From Neptuniibacter sp. (GTDB lineage Bacteria > Pseudomonadota > Gammaproteobacteria > Pseudomonadales > Balneatricaceae), in NCBI RefSeq assembly GCF_024231755.1, contig NZ_JAAEQH010000270.1, positions 1 to 64,000 on the forward strand: a DNA stretch of 64,000 nt, given 5' to 3'. Positions 1 to 7,409 of the stretch are shown here, piece by piece. Both the position numbers and the translations under genes were made by a program. The notes beneath the pieces were generated by a model. The model was given only the letters and a program-made list of their open reading frames with translations, made no database searches and had not been told where the DNA came from. Positions within the stretch are counted from its first letter, which is position 1; each line of letters opens with the position of its first letter.

Positions 1-148
1 ACCGTTGATTGGCAAAGTATGAGCTATCGCTGAGGACGTCATAAAACCTCCGAATAAGATTACGTTATTAGGTTAAAAAGGGGCGTTGTGATCAGGAATT
101 ACTTGGGGTTAATGCACATTAAACACAGTAAAAGGTGAGGCTGGTGGA
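1..148. other. Left-edge non-coding stretch
   Basis: No open reading frame, RNA gene or strong terminator is recognisable in these 148 bases. They lie downstream of the leftward RadC gene and probably belong to the same integrated element. The tRNA gene that the 3'-end copies further right point to is not here, so it would lie left of the window. Confidence 0.4.
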
Positions 149-652
149 CTAGCAGGTAAGGAGGCCACGTTCAGCAAAACTCGTAATTTGATTACCGCCT
201 ACAATAAGGTGATCTAATACGCGTATATCGACGGTATCGAGTGCGGTGATTAAACGGCGGGTAATGAGCTTGTCAGCCTCACTAGGTTCAGCCACGCCAC
301 TTGGATGGTTGTGTGTCAGAATGACGGCTGCAGAATTTAGCTTCAGAGCTGCTTTGACAACTTCCCTTGGGTAGACCGCTGCGCCATCAATCGTTCCTTG
401 AAAGAGCAGTTGGAAGTCTAATACGGCATGGCGGTTATCCAACAGGATGATGCCGAACACTTCACGTTCATATTGTGATAGCGCTAACTTGAGATATTCC
501 CGGGTTTGGTTAGGGGAACTAAGATAGTTACTACGCATAAAGCGTTTTTCGATGATTGATTCAGCCCAATAGAGAACTTGATCATCGGAGATGTCGGTCG
601 GCTTGCTTTGAATATGGGGCTTAGAGTAATAATCCGTTTCAGAAACGCTCAT
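149..652 (-). CDS. RadC-family JAB-domain protein (accessory type)
   Basis: This 167-residue protein has the JAB/MPN-like core of the RadC family. The zinc-binding HNHPSG motif sits near residues 114-119, followed by a downstream S-x-x-D in SEADKLIT. Family knowledge: short RadC paralogues without the N-terminal helix-hairpin-helix domain are common cargo of integrative elements and prophages; their biochemical role is unsettled, and a DNA-repair role is doubtful. The start is supported by AAGGAAA just upstream of the ATG. Its place beside a toxin-antitoxin locus and att-like repeats fits mobile DNA. The family call is firm; function is not. Confidence 0.85.
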   Translation of the reverse strand: MSVSETDYYSKPHIQSKPTDISDDQVLYWAESIIEKRFMRSNYLSSPNQTREYLKLALSQYEREVFGIILLDNRHAVLDFQLLFQGTIDGAAVYPREVVKAALKLNSAAVILTHNHPSGVAEPSEADKLITRRLITALDTVDIRVLDHLIVGGNQITSFAERGLLTC

Positions 653-714
653 GGTTAATTTCCTTGCGATAATTATCTTCCTACTGCCTAAGAAGGGCAG
701 TAGGAAGATATGAA

Positions 715-1080
715 TCAGTTTGGTAGTTGAGGGAGCGGTGGTTGGGATTGTGATTTATTGATGCTGAAGGAGTGGTCACAGGATAGGCAGGTGTAATTAT
801 CCAGGAGGTTTTCATCAATGACTTCACCTAGTTTCATGCCTGCGCTACAGCCAGCACTCCCGCCAATCAGGCCTCCAATGATTGCGCCTGCAATTCCGCC
901 TAGCGTTGCCCCAGCGGGGCCTAATGTAAGCCCGACAGTAGCACCCACTTGAGCACCTCTGCTTGCCGCGACGATCCCTCCCGCTGTTCCAGCAACTGTT
1001 CCGATAGTTCCACCAGCCTTTCTCCCATAGTTATTGATACGAATGTGGTGCGAATAGCATGAGGGGCATATGAGAATCAT
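715..1080 (-). CDS. Glycine-zipper protein with split zinc-ribbon cysteines
   Basis: This is a 121-residue protein of unknown function. It begins with a CPSC pair (residues 5-8) and has a CLSC pair near residues 98-101, which could together form one zinc ribbon. Between them is a long Gly/Ala-rich stretch (about 22-82) with repeated GxxxG spacing typical of glycine-zipper membrane segments. So the two halves of a metal knuckle seem to flank a membrane hairpin. AAGGAG precedes the ATG at the right distance, so the start is good. It lies between radC and two small orphan genes. No function is assigned. Confidence 0.6.
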   Translation of the reverse strand: MILICPSCYSHHIRINNYGRKAGGTIGTVAGTAGGIVAASRGAQVGATVGLTLGPAGATLGGIAGAIIGGLIGGSAGCSAGMKLGEVIDENLLDNYTCLSCDHSFSINKSQSQPPLPQLPN

Positions 1081-1186
1081 AAGAATCTCCTTTACTGAAC
1101 TAGATAATGGATAGGTCAGCTAGGTGATATATGTCTCAATTTTTGATGAAAACGAAGATGCTCGGGTGTTATCCAGTTTTCCTTAG

Positions 1187-1423
1187 ATGTTTGCGGATGA
1201 ATTGTGTGATTTCACTAGAGTGATTTTTTCTAGTGGAATGAGGAGGGGGTTGGATGTTCAAGAACGTGTAGAGGGTGCAGTTAGCTTATTCGCCACTCAT
1301 AATTCACTGCTGCAGTTTTGCTATAACAATGTGAGGGGAAAATATGAAGCAAGGATGTTTCCTTGGAGGGCTTGGGATAGGGACTCGTTGAATAAGGTTG
1401 TGAAAGACTGGTTATTGATTTAG
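1187..1423 (+). CDS. Small hypothetical protein
   Basis: A 78-codon frame with no recognised domain. No clear Shine-Dalgarno sequence precedes the first ATG; an internal ATG in the GMRRG segment (about residue 18) is a possible alternative. It is kept because it is in an otherwise empty stretch and its composition (several Trp, Arg and Phe residues) is protein-like. It could be a spurious frame or a remnant in the mobile region. Confidence 0.3.
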   Translation: MFADELCDFTRVIFSSGMRRGLDVQERVEGAVSLFATHNSLLQFCYNNVRGKYEARMFPWRAWDRDSLNKVVKDWLLI

Positions 1424-1500
1424 GGTGTTACTGTTAGTGTAATTGATCGCTAATCATAATATTCGTTTACCAGTACGTCGTGATGACGGAAGGAGGCTAA

Positions 1501-1761
1501 ATGCCATTTTATATCTGTGACCAATATGGTCATCCAACTCCTCAAGTTCTCTCAACTCGTTCTAAAGCTCAACCAGAGGGAAAGTATGCGGTGTTTGAGA
1601 TTGGATTCTTAAACCTGACTACTCCATTCCCGCGTGGGCTGCATTCTCGTTCAAAGCTTCAGTTTGCATTGGCGCAGGTGAGGAAATTACAGGGTCAATC
1701 AAGAAATGCGGTGTTAACTTGGTATTCTGCTGAAGTTCTAGCATTTGAAAGCGCTTTGTAA
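1501..1761 (+). CDS. Small hypothetical protein
   Basis: An 86-residue protein with no recognised family. A very good ribosome-binding site (GGAAGGAGG) sits six to seven bases before the ATG, which is the main reason to believe it is translated. The sequence is soluble, basic and rich in Gln, Ser and Leu, with no signal peptide or membrane segment. It stands alone between mobile-region genes and converges with the HigBA operon. Confidence 0.55.
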   Translation: MPFYICDQYGHPTPQVLSTRSKAQPEGKYAVFEIGFLNLTTPFPRGLHSRSKLQFALAQVRKLQGQSRNAVLTWYSAEVLAFESAL

Positions 1762-1873
1762 CAGAGAGTAGATGCTGTGTCTGCTTTGTGCTTCACTTAA
1801 TTTTTCACTTTTTGGAAACTTTGGCTACTCACAGGCAGGCACCGCATCTTTACTGCTTAGTTGTAGCTCTTTG

Positions 1874-2308
1874 TTAATCGCCAAAGAACATTGCAGGACG
1901 AAGTCCAAATCGTTCAGACAACTTTTCAATTGCTTGACGGCTGAGAACTCGTTTCCCATTTAGGACTTTCGAAACCATTGTTTTATCACCAATTTCTGGA
2001 AGGTCGCTTCCTGTTAGGTGGTGTTGTCTCATTAACGTACGAAGCAGAGAAATATCTACAGGCATAGCTTCAGCTTCTTCGATAAAAGTACTCAGCTCAT
2101 CATCTTGGGATTCGTAGCGTTCAATAGCGTGAATGAGCATATCAATCAGAGGATTCATTGGATCGTCAGGAGTATCTGTAGTTGTCTCCATTACCTGTTC
2201 TAACGTTTCAAGTGCAGCGTCATACTGCTCGTCCGAGTTAATATTAATGAAAGGCTGGGCCGTAACCATGAAGGCCTGATATGCGTCAACGATTGCTAGC
2301 TGTGTCAT
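1874..2308 (-). CDS. higA: HigA-type antitoxin with HTH domain
   Basis: This 144-residue protein matches the E. coli K-12 style HigA layout. An acidic N-terminal toxin-binding half is followed by an XRE-like helix-turn-helix around residues 85-135; the stretch DLPEIGDKTMVSKVLNGKR is the characteristic recognition region. It neutralises HigB and represses its own operon. It starts ten bases after the toxin gene, with AGAGGTGATG as ribosome-binding site. The toxin-first order is typical of HigBA. Two palindromic operators lie upstream of the toxin gene. Confidence 0.9.
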   Translation of the reverse strand: MTQLAIVDAYQAFMVTAQPFININSDEQYDAALETLEQVMETTTDTPDDPMNPLIDMLIHAIERYESQDDELSTFIEEAEAMPVDISLLRTLMRQHHLTGSDLPEIGDKTMVSKVLNGKRVLSRQAIEKLSERFGLRPAMFFGD

Positions 2309-2318
2309 AACATCACCT

Positions 2319-2630
2319 CTAATCTTTCTCTTTCATATATTTTTTGGTCAGCTTGTCATAATCCGCATGATTCACGATGTGTTTGACGTACATGCGCTTA
2401 TTTACAAACTGGATGAATGCAATCACACGGAGATTATTTCCCCCTACATCTAAGACCCACCACTTATCTTTATATTTAAAGTTATCTAATGATGGGAAAA
2501 CAGCCTTCAGCTCTTCTGGACTGTGAAAATCCGTTTTCTGTAGTACCCTGAACATATCTAACAATGCGTCGCGATCGTTTGGATATTTCTTTGCCGCATC
2601 GTTGAAAGGCTTTTTAGAAATTACATTCAT
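2319..2630 (-). CDS. higB: HigB-type mRNA interferase toxin
   Basis: This 103-residue basic protein closely follows the E. coli K-12 HigB pattern; the shared core includes LKAVFPSLDNFKYKDKWW and GGNNLRVIAFI. Family members are ribosome-dependent RelE-fold ribonucleases that cut mRNA under stress. AAGGAAC precedes the ATG. It is first in a two-gene leftward operon with the antitoxin. The pair probably stabilises the integrated element carrying it; that role is inferred. Confidence 0.9.
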   Translation of the reverse strand: MNVISKKPFNDAAKKYPNDRDALLDMFRVLQKTDFHSPEELKAVFPSLDNFKYKDKWWVLDVGGNNLRVIAFIQFVNKRMYVKHIVNHADYDKLTKKYMKEKD

Positions 2631-2642
2631 TACTTGTTCCTT

Positions 2643-2659
2643 GTTGACTGTAAGTCAAC
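2643..2659. promoter_or_regulatory. HigA operator 2 (palindrome)
   Basis: GTTGAC-N5-GTCAAC inverted repeat. It overlaps the predicted -10 box and the region just upstream of higB. It is the partner of an identical-arm palindrome centred 29 bp away, so the two sites fall on nearly the same DNA face, as expected for two repressor dimers. Confidence 0.8.
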
Positions 2660-2687
2660 TATAGTATTGGAGTTGACTTAATGTCAA
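2658..2687 (-). promoter_or_regulatory. higBA promoter
   Basis: Read leftward, a perfect -35 TTGACA (2682-2687) is followed by an 18-bp spacer and a -10 TATAGT (2658-2663). The -35 box is inside one palindrome and the -10 overlaps the other, so bound antitoxin would occlude the promoter. Confidence 0.75.
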
Positions 2688-2688
2688 C
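2672..2688. promoter_or_regulatory. HigA operator 1 (palindrome)
   Basis: GTTGAC-N5-GTCAAC inverted repeat covering the -35 box of the higBA promoter; extended by one matching A/T pair on each side. Same arms as the site at 2643-2659. Confidence 0.8.
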
Positions 2689-2689
2689 T

Positions 2690-2953
2690 CGGCTTGTCTC
2701 CTTTGGTATGGATGTCTTAAGGTAGGGGGCAAGCTGGTAATCCTGTGGTAGGGTAGGGAAATTGTTACTTAAACTGATTTTTTGACCTTATGAAGGTGAG
2801 AGAAAAAATTTATTTAATACGTTTTTAAGGTGACCGAATCGAGGGTTCGACGGTTATCCGTGACGGGGATTTAAAGTAACACTATATGTAACATCCTACA
2901 TTATTCGTTTGTTAAGTTTATTTTTATAAACAATAGCTTGTGGCTTGGGTAAG
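2690..2953. other. Intergenic stretch upstream of the att-like repeat
   Basis: No gene is seen here. The stretch is AT-rich with a run of weak repeats. It separates the higBA promoter from the tRNA 3'-end copy at 2954 and probably is the terminal part of the left integrated element. Confidence 0.35.
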
Positions 2954-3024
2954 AATCCCTCCCTGACCGCCATCATATTTATGCATTAAAGCCTCGCTAA
3001 GCAGCGGGGCTTTTTTGTGCTCGA
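2954..3024 (+). repeat. att-like repeat, copy 1: tRNA 3' end plus terminator
   Basis: The first 19 bases (2954-2972) read as the 3' end of a tRNA: the end of a T-arm, an acceptor strand CTGACC, discriminator G, then CCA. This resembles the end of tRNA(Ser) genes. A terminator hairpin follows. A near-identical copy lies at 4963-5033, about 2,009 bp to the right. No complete tRNA gene is present in the window, so these look like attachment sites left by integration at a tRNA 3' end. Confidence 0.75.
2988..3016 (+). terminator. Rho-independent terminator (repeat copy 1)
   Basis: GCCTCGCT-AAG-CAGCGGGGC-type hairpin followed by TTTTTT. It belongs to the duplicated att-like unit and originally would have ended the tRNA transcript. 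The stop of the leftward M15 peptidase frame lies inside it. Confidence 0.75.
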
Positions 3025-3668
3025 TATAAAAGGGATGAGAACCCGGGAAGAGGGTTTGAGCCGAGCGTAGCGAGACAACGTGGAAGCTTGCGACCACGGC
3101 CCCGAAGGGTGAAGTTTTGGGTATCGATTTTCAGTTTTATTGTAATAGCCCAACCGGTCAAATTTGGCTCCTTCGTCCTGAAATGAAGGCCGTTATCTTT
3201 AGGTTTTTCACCTTCAGCTTTTTCGCGGGATATATACGCGTCATTGGCCTGTTCAGCACTGCCGTACACAATCAGGTAATCCCAGCAGCCACTCCATTTA
3301 ATGCCAATCCCCAGCTCTTCAGCGGCTTGTTTCATGGCATTAGCGATAATGAAATAGTGTTCCCACTCCCAGTTTGGTTTGCCGTCTACCCAGGCAACCA
3401 AGTCCACGGCGTGGGCGATCTCTCCCAGTTCTGGCGTATTTTTTGGCACCTTGCCTAGATGGCGGGAGTTCTGTGTTTTTGATTTGCCTTCACGTAGCAT
3501 TCGGCGCTGCTTCTTCTCTGTACGAAGGGTTTCCAGTACGGCGAAATCAACACAGGTAATCCGGATAGCACGCTCTACAACAGCAGACATATCACGATGG
3601 CAATCTGCCAAGCGTTGCTTGGAACGTCGCCCCAGCACAAAGGCTGGAGCGGTTGGGTTTTCAGACAT
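2997..3668 (-). CDS. M15-type phage endolysin-like peptidase
   Basis: This 223-residue frame matches small M15 peptidases of the phage L-Ala-D-Glu/D-Ala-D-Ala endolysin type. It has an N-terminal SKQRLADCHRDM segment, SRH at 68-70, HAVDLVAW at 86-93 and KWSGCWD around 124-130. These supply the zinc His/Asp ligands; the last expected His is displaced, perhaps to the LHF near residue 163. The final 45 or so residues are read through the element's repeat A and into the tRNA-type terminator. The natural C-terminus may therefore have been lost when the element was rearranged. No holin or spanin is adjacent. Likely a phage remnant, possibly inactive. Confidence 0.65.
   Translation of the reverse strand: MSENPTAPAFVLGRRSKQRLADCHRDMSAVVERAIRITCVDFAVLETLRTEKKQRRMLREGKSKTQNSRHLGKVPKNTPELGEIAHAVDLVAWVDGKPNWEWEHYFIIANAMKQAAEELGIGIKWSGCWDYLIVYGSAEQANDAYISREKAEGEKPKDNGLHFRTKEPNLTGWAITIKLKIDTQNFTLRGRGRKLPRCLATLGSNPLPGFSSLLYRAQKSPAA
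3058..3110. repeat. Repeat A, copy 1 (direct repeat)
   Basis: A 53-bp unit beginning GAGCCGAGCGTAGCGAGAC and containing a CGTGG...CCACG hairpin. It recurs at 4904-4956 in the same orientation with about four differences. The pair flanks the M15, membrane-protein and Mor remnants just inside the two att-like copies. Confidence 0.7.
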
Positions 3669-3756
3669 GACAAAAATCCCCGGTAAGGTTGGAATCCTTA
3701 AATTTCGTTAGGACTCCAACTTATCGGGGATTCTGGGAAGGGCGGTTTAACCTTGG

Positions 3757-4419
3757 TTAGATGTTAGCAGTGTAACTATCGCCATAAGATGATTTGTACC
3801 TGATTTTGATTTTGAGTCTAGACTTTGCAATTTTAGCCGCTTCGATTGTGTCCAAATCTACTTTGGACAATTTCTCATCATGAAAGCCTAGCCTAATCAT
3901 TGGAATGCTTTTATCTACACCAATTACTTCTTTAGGTTCTAAGGCATGAAATGAATGACTTAACAAGTAGTCGTTTTGAGGGCGGTCTTTAATAAAGACT
4001 TCTTTTCCTTCTTTGTTAAAGAATCTAAACGTGGGTAGAAATACCCCTTCAAGCTGCTTAATTGTTGAATGTACATCCGAAATATCTAGTTTCTTGTTAT
4101 CAAGCAAGATTTCGTGTGACTCAATTTCTGCGGGGCCAATTCCATTGCTATCCAAATTAATAACTATCTGAAATTCGGCTCTATCATTGTAATAAGAGTT
4201 TATAGTCAAATGCGGTTTTACAGACAGCTTGTTATGCTTTTTTGACAGCCATCCTTGCCAAAAAGTAATGCCCATTGCACAAACTGCAATGATTGAGGCC
4301 ATATTATCGCCAAGCCAAAGCCAGACTATTGAAAACGGTCCCACCCCTTGCATTGTTGCCTCTACGGCCATCACACAGGTTTCTACATTACTCGCTTGGA
4401 TCACACACTCTACTGTCAC
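3757..4419 (-). CDS. Membrane-anchored hypothetical protein
   Basis: No family was recognised. I choose the GTG at 4419 because GGAGG lies six bases before it; a longer frame upstream (to 4488) is overlapped by the Mor pseudogene. The 220-residue product has one hydrophobic helix near residues 30-55 (GPFSIVWLWLGDNMASIIAV), then a basic KKHNK segment. A soluble domain of alternating beta-type segments follows and ends in a Ser/Tyr-rich tail. It is probably anchored with the large C-terminal domain in the cytoplasm. It lies inside the small tRNA-associated element and may be lysogeny or defence cargo. Confidence 0.5.
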   Translation of the reverse strand: MTVECVIQASNVETCVMAVEATMQGVGPFSIVWLWLGDNMASIIAVCAMGITFWQGWLSKKHNKLSVKPHLTINSYYNDRAEFQIVINLDSNGIGPAEIESHEILLDNKKLDISDVHSTIKQLEGVFLPTFRFFNKEGKEVFIKDRPQNDYLLSHSFHALEPKEVIGVDKSIPMIRLGFHDEKLSKVDLDTIEAAKIAKSRLKIKIRYKSSYGDSYTANI

Positions 4420-4435
4420 TGATAACCTCCATTGT

Positions 4436-4830
4436 TCAAAAAAGCCCTGGTTGTATGCGCCTAATATGGTAACCGCGTTGTTCTTCAATGATCTTATAAA
4501 CCTGCTTTACGCTCAAGTTGTAACGCGTTGACAGATCTGCAGGCTGAATGGTTTTTTTGACCAATCATCAAACAAGTTGATATCTCTAATTGCCTTTTGA
4601 AGGCCGTCTTTTTTGGGTAGGTAAAAGTAACGACCGCCGCAGTACATAGACTGTTCATACAGCAGGGTAAGACTGATTTTCTGGGCTTCGTCGCCCTTGT
4701 ACCCCATACGTTCTAGCGCTGCAGCAAAGATATCAATCAGTGCAATCAGGTCCTTTGGTCATTTCTTTTTAACCTCTTCTGGGATCTCGCCCAGGAGGTC
4801 TGCAAGATCATTGATGTATTTCTTTCTACC
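4436..4830 (-). pseudogene. Mor-type (Mu middle operon regulator) activator, decayed
   Basis: Read leftward, the frame from 4830 gives GRKKYINDLADLLGEIPEEV. It then hits an in-frame TGA (4759-4761) where a Trp codon is expected, and continues through GGRYFYLPKKDGL. At a run of seven A (plus-strand T run 4552-4558) the reading must shift; with one more A it continues as TIQPADLSTRYNLSVKQVY and ends at a stop at 4436-4438. That is the helix-turn-helix end of Mor/C-family phage activators, including the terminal QPxL-like tail. Two separate lesions argue for a true pseudogene. Confidence 0.75.
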
Positions 4831-4903
4831 CCACGAATAATGGGGATCCCGTTTTATATCCGTATATCCCGCTTATAAGTGTCACTAACATCACAAGATC
4901 ACA

Positions 4904-4956
4904 GAGCCGAGCGTAGCTAGACAACGTGGGAGCTTACGACCACGGCCCCGAAGGGG
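4904..4956. repeat. Repeat A, copy 2 (direct repeat)
   Basis: Second copy of the 53-bp unit found at 3058-3110, same orientation. Here it sits 6 bp before the tRNA 3'-end copy, while copy 1 sits after its own att-like unit. It could be a terminal sequence of the small element. Confidence 0.7.
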
Positions 4957-4962
4957 TGAAAT

Positions 4963-5033
4963 AATCCCTCCCTGACCGCCATCAAATTTAAACATTAAAG
5001 CCTCGCTAAGCAGCGAGGCTTTTTTGTGTTTGA
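4963..5033 (+). repeat. att-like repeat, copy 2: tRNA 3' end plus terminator
   Basis: Same unit as 2954-3024. The tRNA-type 3' end is identical through CCATCA (4963-4984); the following spacer has a few changes and the hairpin is fully paired here. To its right the sequence becomes ordinary chromosome, so this is likely the original right boundary (attR) of the integrated DNA. Confidence 0.75.
4997..5025 (+). terminator. Rho-independent terminator (repeat copy 2)
   Basis: GCCTCGCT-AAGC-AGCGAGGC hairpin followed by TTTTTT. The stem is perfect here, whereas copy 1 has a G-T wobble. This suggests copy 2 is nearer the ancestral tRNA terminator. Confidence 0.8.
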
Positions 5034-5183
5034 TCATTTTCCATGAAAATAGCTCTCTCCCTTATTAGGTTGATTCAAGGATTCTTGTAAAAGCTCAACA
5101 CGCTACTCGCTATATCTAGATATTCAGAAACTGTACAATGCTCTAACGTTGGGGTTTGTTTTTGTTTTAGGGTGTAGTCATTA

Positions 5184-7265
5184 ATGTTCCGTAAAACTTT
5201 CCAAAAAACGCTTATTAGCATAGCTGTAAGCAGTCCATTTATTCTTTCACCGCATTTTGTACTTGCTGATGAACTATCTGGTTTTACGGAAGAAGATGTT
5301 TTCATTGATATACCGTTAGTCACTTCAGCCACTCATTTCCCTCAGAAGCTAACGGAAACACCTGCAGCAATCACCATCATTACTCAAAATATGATTGAAG
5401 CCTCAGGTGCATTGAACATACCTGACCTTTTTCGCCTTGTTCCAGGTATGCAGGTCTTTCACGTTAACAGTAATAAAATGGGAGTGACTTATCATGGCAT
5501 GACCGATGATTTTCCTTCCCGTATGGAGGTGATGATCAATGGCAGGTCTATTTACATCCCTCTACTGTCAACGGTTGTTTGGGAAGCGTTGGGTATCTCG
5601 GTGGATGATGTTGATCACATTGAGGTGGTTAGAGGTTCCAACGTTCCAACTCATGGTTCTAACGCTTTCCTTGGCGCGATAAACATCATTACTAAATCTC
5701 CTGTATCACGTTCAGGGACTAGTGTTAAGGCAACTGCCGGGGCTTTGGGTACTGAGAATGTTACGGTGCGGCATTCAAATAGTACTGAAGAGCTGCAATA
5801 TACCCTTTCTGCAGGCAGTCTGAAAAACGATGGTATCGATTTTTATGATGATGCTGGGCACTCTAAGTTTGTATCGTTAAGCGGATCAATGACCCCCAAT
5901 CTGATTGATACAGTATATTTTGACGTTGGGGTGACAAGTGGTTATGCCTACCGTGGAGATGGAAATAAGTCAGATCTGATACAAGCAAACTTTTCCCCTC
6001 GAGAGCATCACTCTAATTATCAGGATATTCGTTGGAACCGAATTTTAGATAATCAGGCTGAGTTCCAGCTACGTTATACACGTAGTTACCTTGATCTTGA
6101 AACAGATAACTTTGATGCTGCAGGGCTAGCAGTTCATGAGAACCTGCCACTCTGGATTGCAGATTCATTAATCAATGCGAACAATGGAATTGCGCCTAAG
6201 GATGGCGAGCGCGGTGAAGTAGAGACGCATGACATTGGTGTTCAATACAAGGCGAGTGCTACGACCAATATAAAGATGGTGACGGGTAGTAGTTTTAGGT
6301 ATGAGCGCGCTAAAAGTGATGTCTTACTGCAGAACGAAAATAACAGCTGGGTCGATGAGACCAGTTGGAAGTTGTATGGCAATGTTGAGTACCGCGCAAC
6401 AGATAAAATCACTCTGAATGCGGGTGCGATGTTTGAAGAAAGTAGTATTGTTGGCGGTACAACTTCATTCCGAACTGCCGTTAACTACGCCTTAAGCAAT
6501 TCTTCCACTATCAGAGCAGCTTATTCCCATGCTCACAGAATGCCCTCTTTGTTAGAAGCAAACAGTGCCTATTCGGTTAATTTGTTAGGCCCTGTCGATA
6601 TTTATTCGGTACCTTACCGGGATATGGAGCCAGAGGAGATAAATTCGTTCGAAGTAGGGTATTTATATATATGGCCTGAATCCTCAAGCCAGGTTGAGAT
6701 CAGAGCGTTTTATGAGGATGTAACGGATGCGATCGTGCGTGGTAAGAAGCTCCCAGCTATGGATGCCGATGGGGACCTTGATATAAGCACTAATAACGCT
6801 GATTGGATTAATCAGGGGATTGAGGCGCAATTTAAGTGGGAGTCTGTGGCCTCGCATCAGAGCAGCATAGTATTCAATTATAGTTACGTCGATTCAGAAG
6901 GTAGTTGGAACCGCGGCTATTATCCGCCGGAAACAGACAGAATCGTTCCTCTGGATAGCGTGGTTCCGGTGCATACAGCATCCATATTATTATCTACTAA
7001 ACCTACACCAAGCAGTTTGATCGGGTTGTCTCATTATTATATGGATCATGTAGAGTGGCTTGAGGGTTTTAGCGATAAAGTTTCTGGGCGTACGAACTAC
7101 ACACGAACAGATCTGAAGCTATCGAATACATTTACTTTGAATGCAGAGTCTGAATTTGAACTATCGTTGATCATCCAGAACCTGTTTGATAAAGAATATG
7201 GCGAGTTCTACGCGAATAATCTGTTTGAGCGCAGGGTATACCTGCAAATGGGATTAACCTTCTAA
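5184..7265 (+). CDS. TonB-dependent outer-membrane receptor
   Basis: A 693-residue outer-membrane transporter. A signal peptide ends at about residue 29 (VLA before DEL). It is followed by a TonB-box-like acidic segment, a plug domain (about 45-165; PAAITIITQNMIEASG, VEVMINGRSIY and DHIEVVRGSN are typical plug landmarks) and a 22-strand-type barrel rich in alternating aromatic residues. The chain ends in Phe, as needed for BAM assembly. The conserved NLFDKEY segment lies near the C-terminus. Substrate is unknown; iron chelate or vitamin is possible. It is monocistronic, immediately right of the integrated elements, and has a reasonable AGGGTG ribosome-binding site. Confidence 0.88.
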   Translation: MFRKTFQKTLISIAVSSPFILSPHFVLADELSGFTEEDVFIDIPLVTSATHFPQKLTETPAAITIITQNMIEASGALNIPDLFRLVPGMQVFHVNSNKMGVTYHGMTDDFPSRMEVMINGRSIYIPLLSTVVWEALGISVDDVDHIEVVRGSNVPTHGSNAFLGAINIITKSPVSRSGTSVKATAGALGTENVTVRHSNSTEELQYTLSAGSLKNDGIDFYDDAGHSKFVSLSGSMTPNLIDTVYFDVGVTSGYAYRGDGNKSDLIQANFSPREHHSNYQDIRWNRILDNQAEFQLRYTRSYLDLETDNFDAAGLAVHENLPLWIADSLINANNGIAPKDGERGEVETHDIGVQYKASATTNIKMVTGSSFRYERAKSDVLLQNENNSWVDETSWKLYGNVEYRATDKITLNAGAMFEESSIVGGTTSFRTAVNYALSNSSTIRAAYSHAHRMPSLLEANSAYSVNLLGPVDIYSVPYRDMEPEEINSFEVGYLYIWPESSSQVEIRAFYEDVTDAIVRGKKLPAMDADGDLDISTNNADWINQGIEAQFKWESVASHQSSIVFNYSYVDSEGSWNRGYYPPETDRIVPLDSVVPVHTASILLSTKPTPSSLIGLSHYYMDHVEWLEGFSDKVSGRTNYTRTDLKLSNTFTLNAESEFELSLIIQNLFDKEYGEFYANNLFERRVYLQMGLTF

Positions 7266-7409
7266 GCCATAGGCGGCTAGGGTCTTAAGTACTAACTTAA
7301 GTAACCTGTGAAAACTAACTCAGATGGGTGCAAGAAATTTGCCTAGTAGTTGGTCAGAAGTGGGGTGGGCAGCCACCCCATGAGTCGCCTAAGGTTCAAT
7401 TTTAGCTAT

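Noticed and set aside
2954-2972. Complete tRNA gene
   Set aside because: Only the 3' 19 bases of a tRNA are present here and at 4963; D-arm and anticodon arm are missing.
3117-3711. Rightward frames across the M15 peptidase gene
   Set aside because: They are antisense shadows of a gene with recognisable peptidase motifs.
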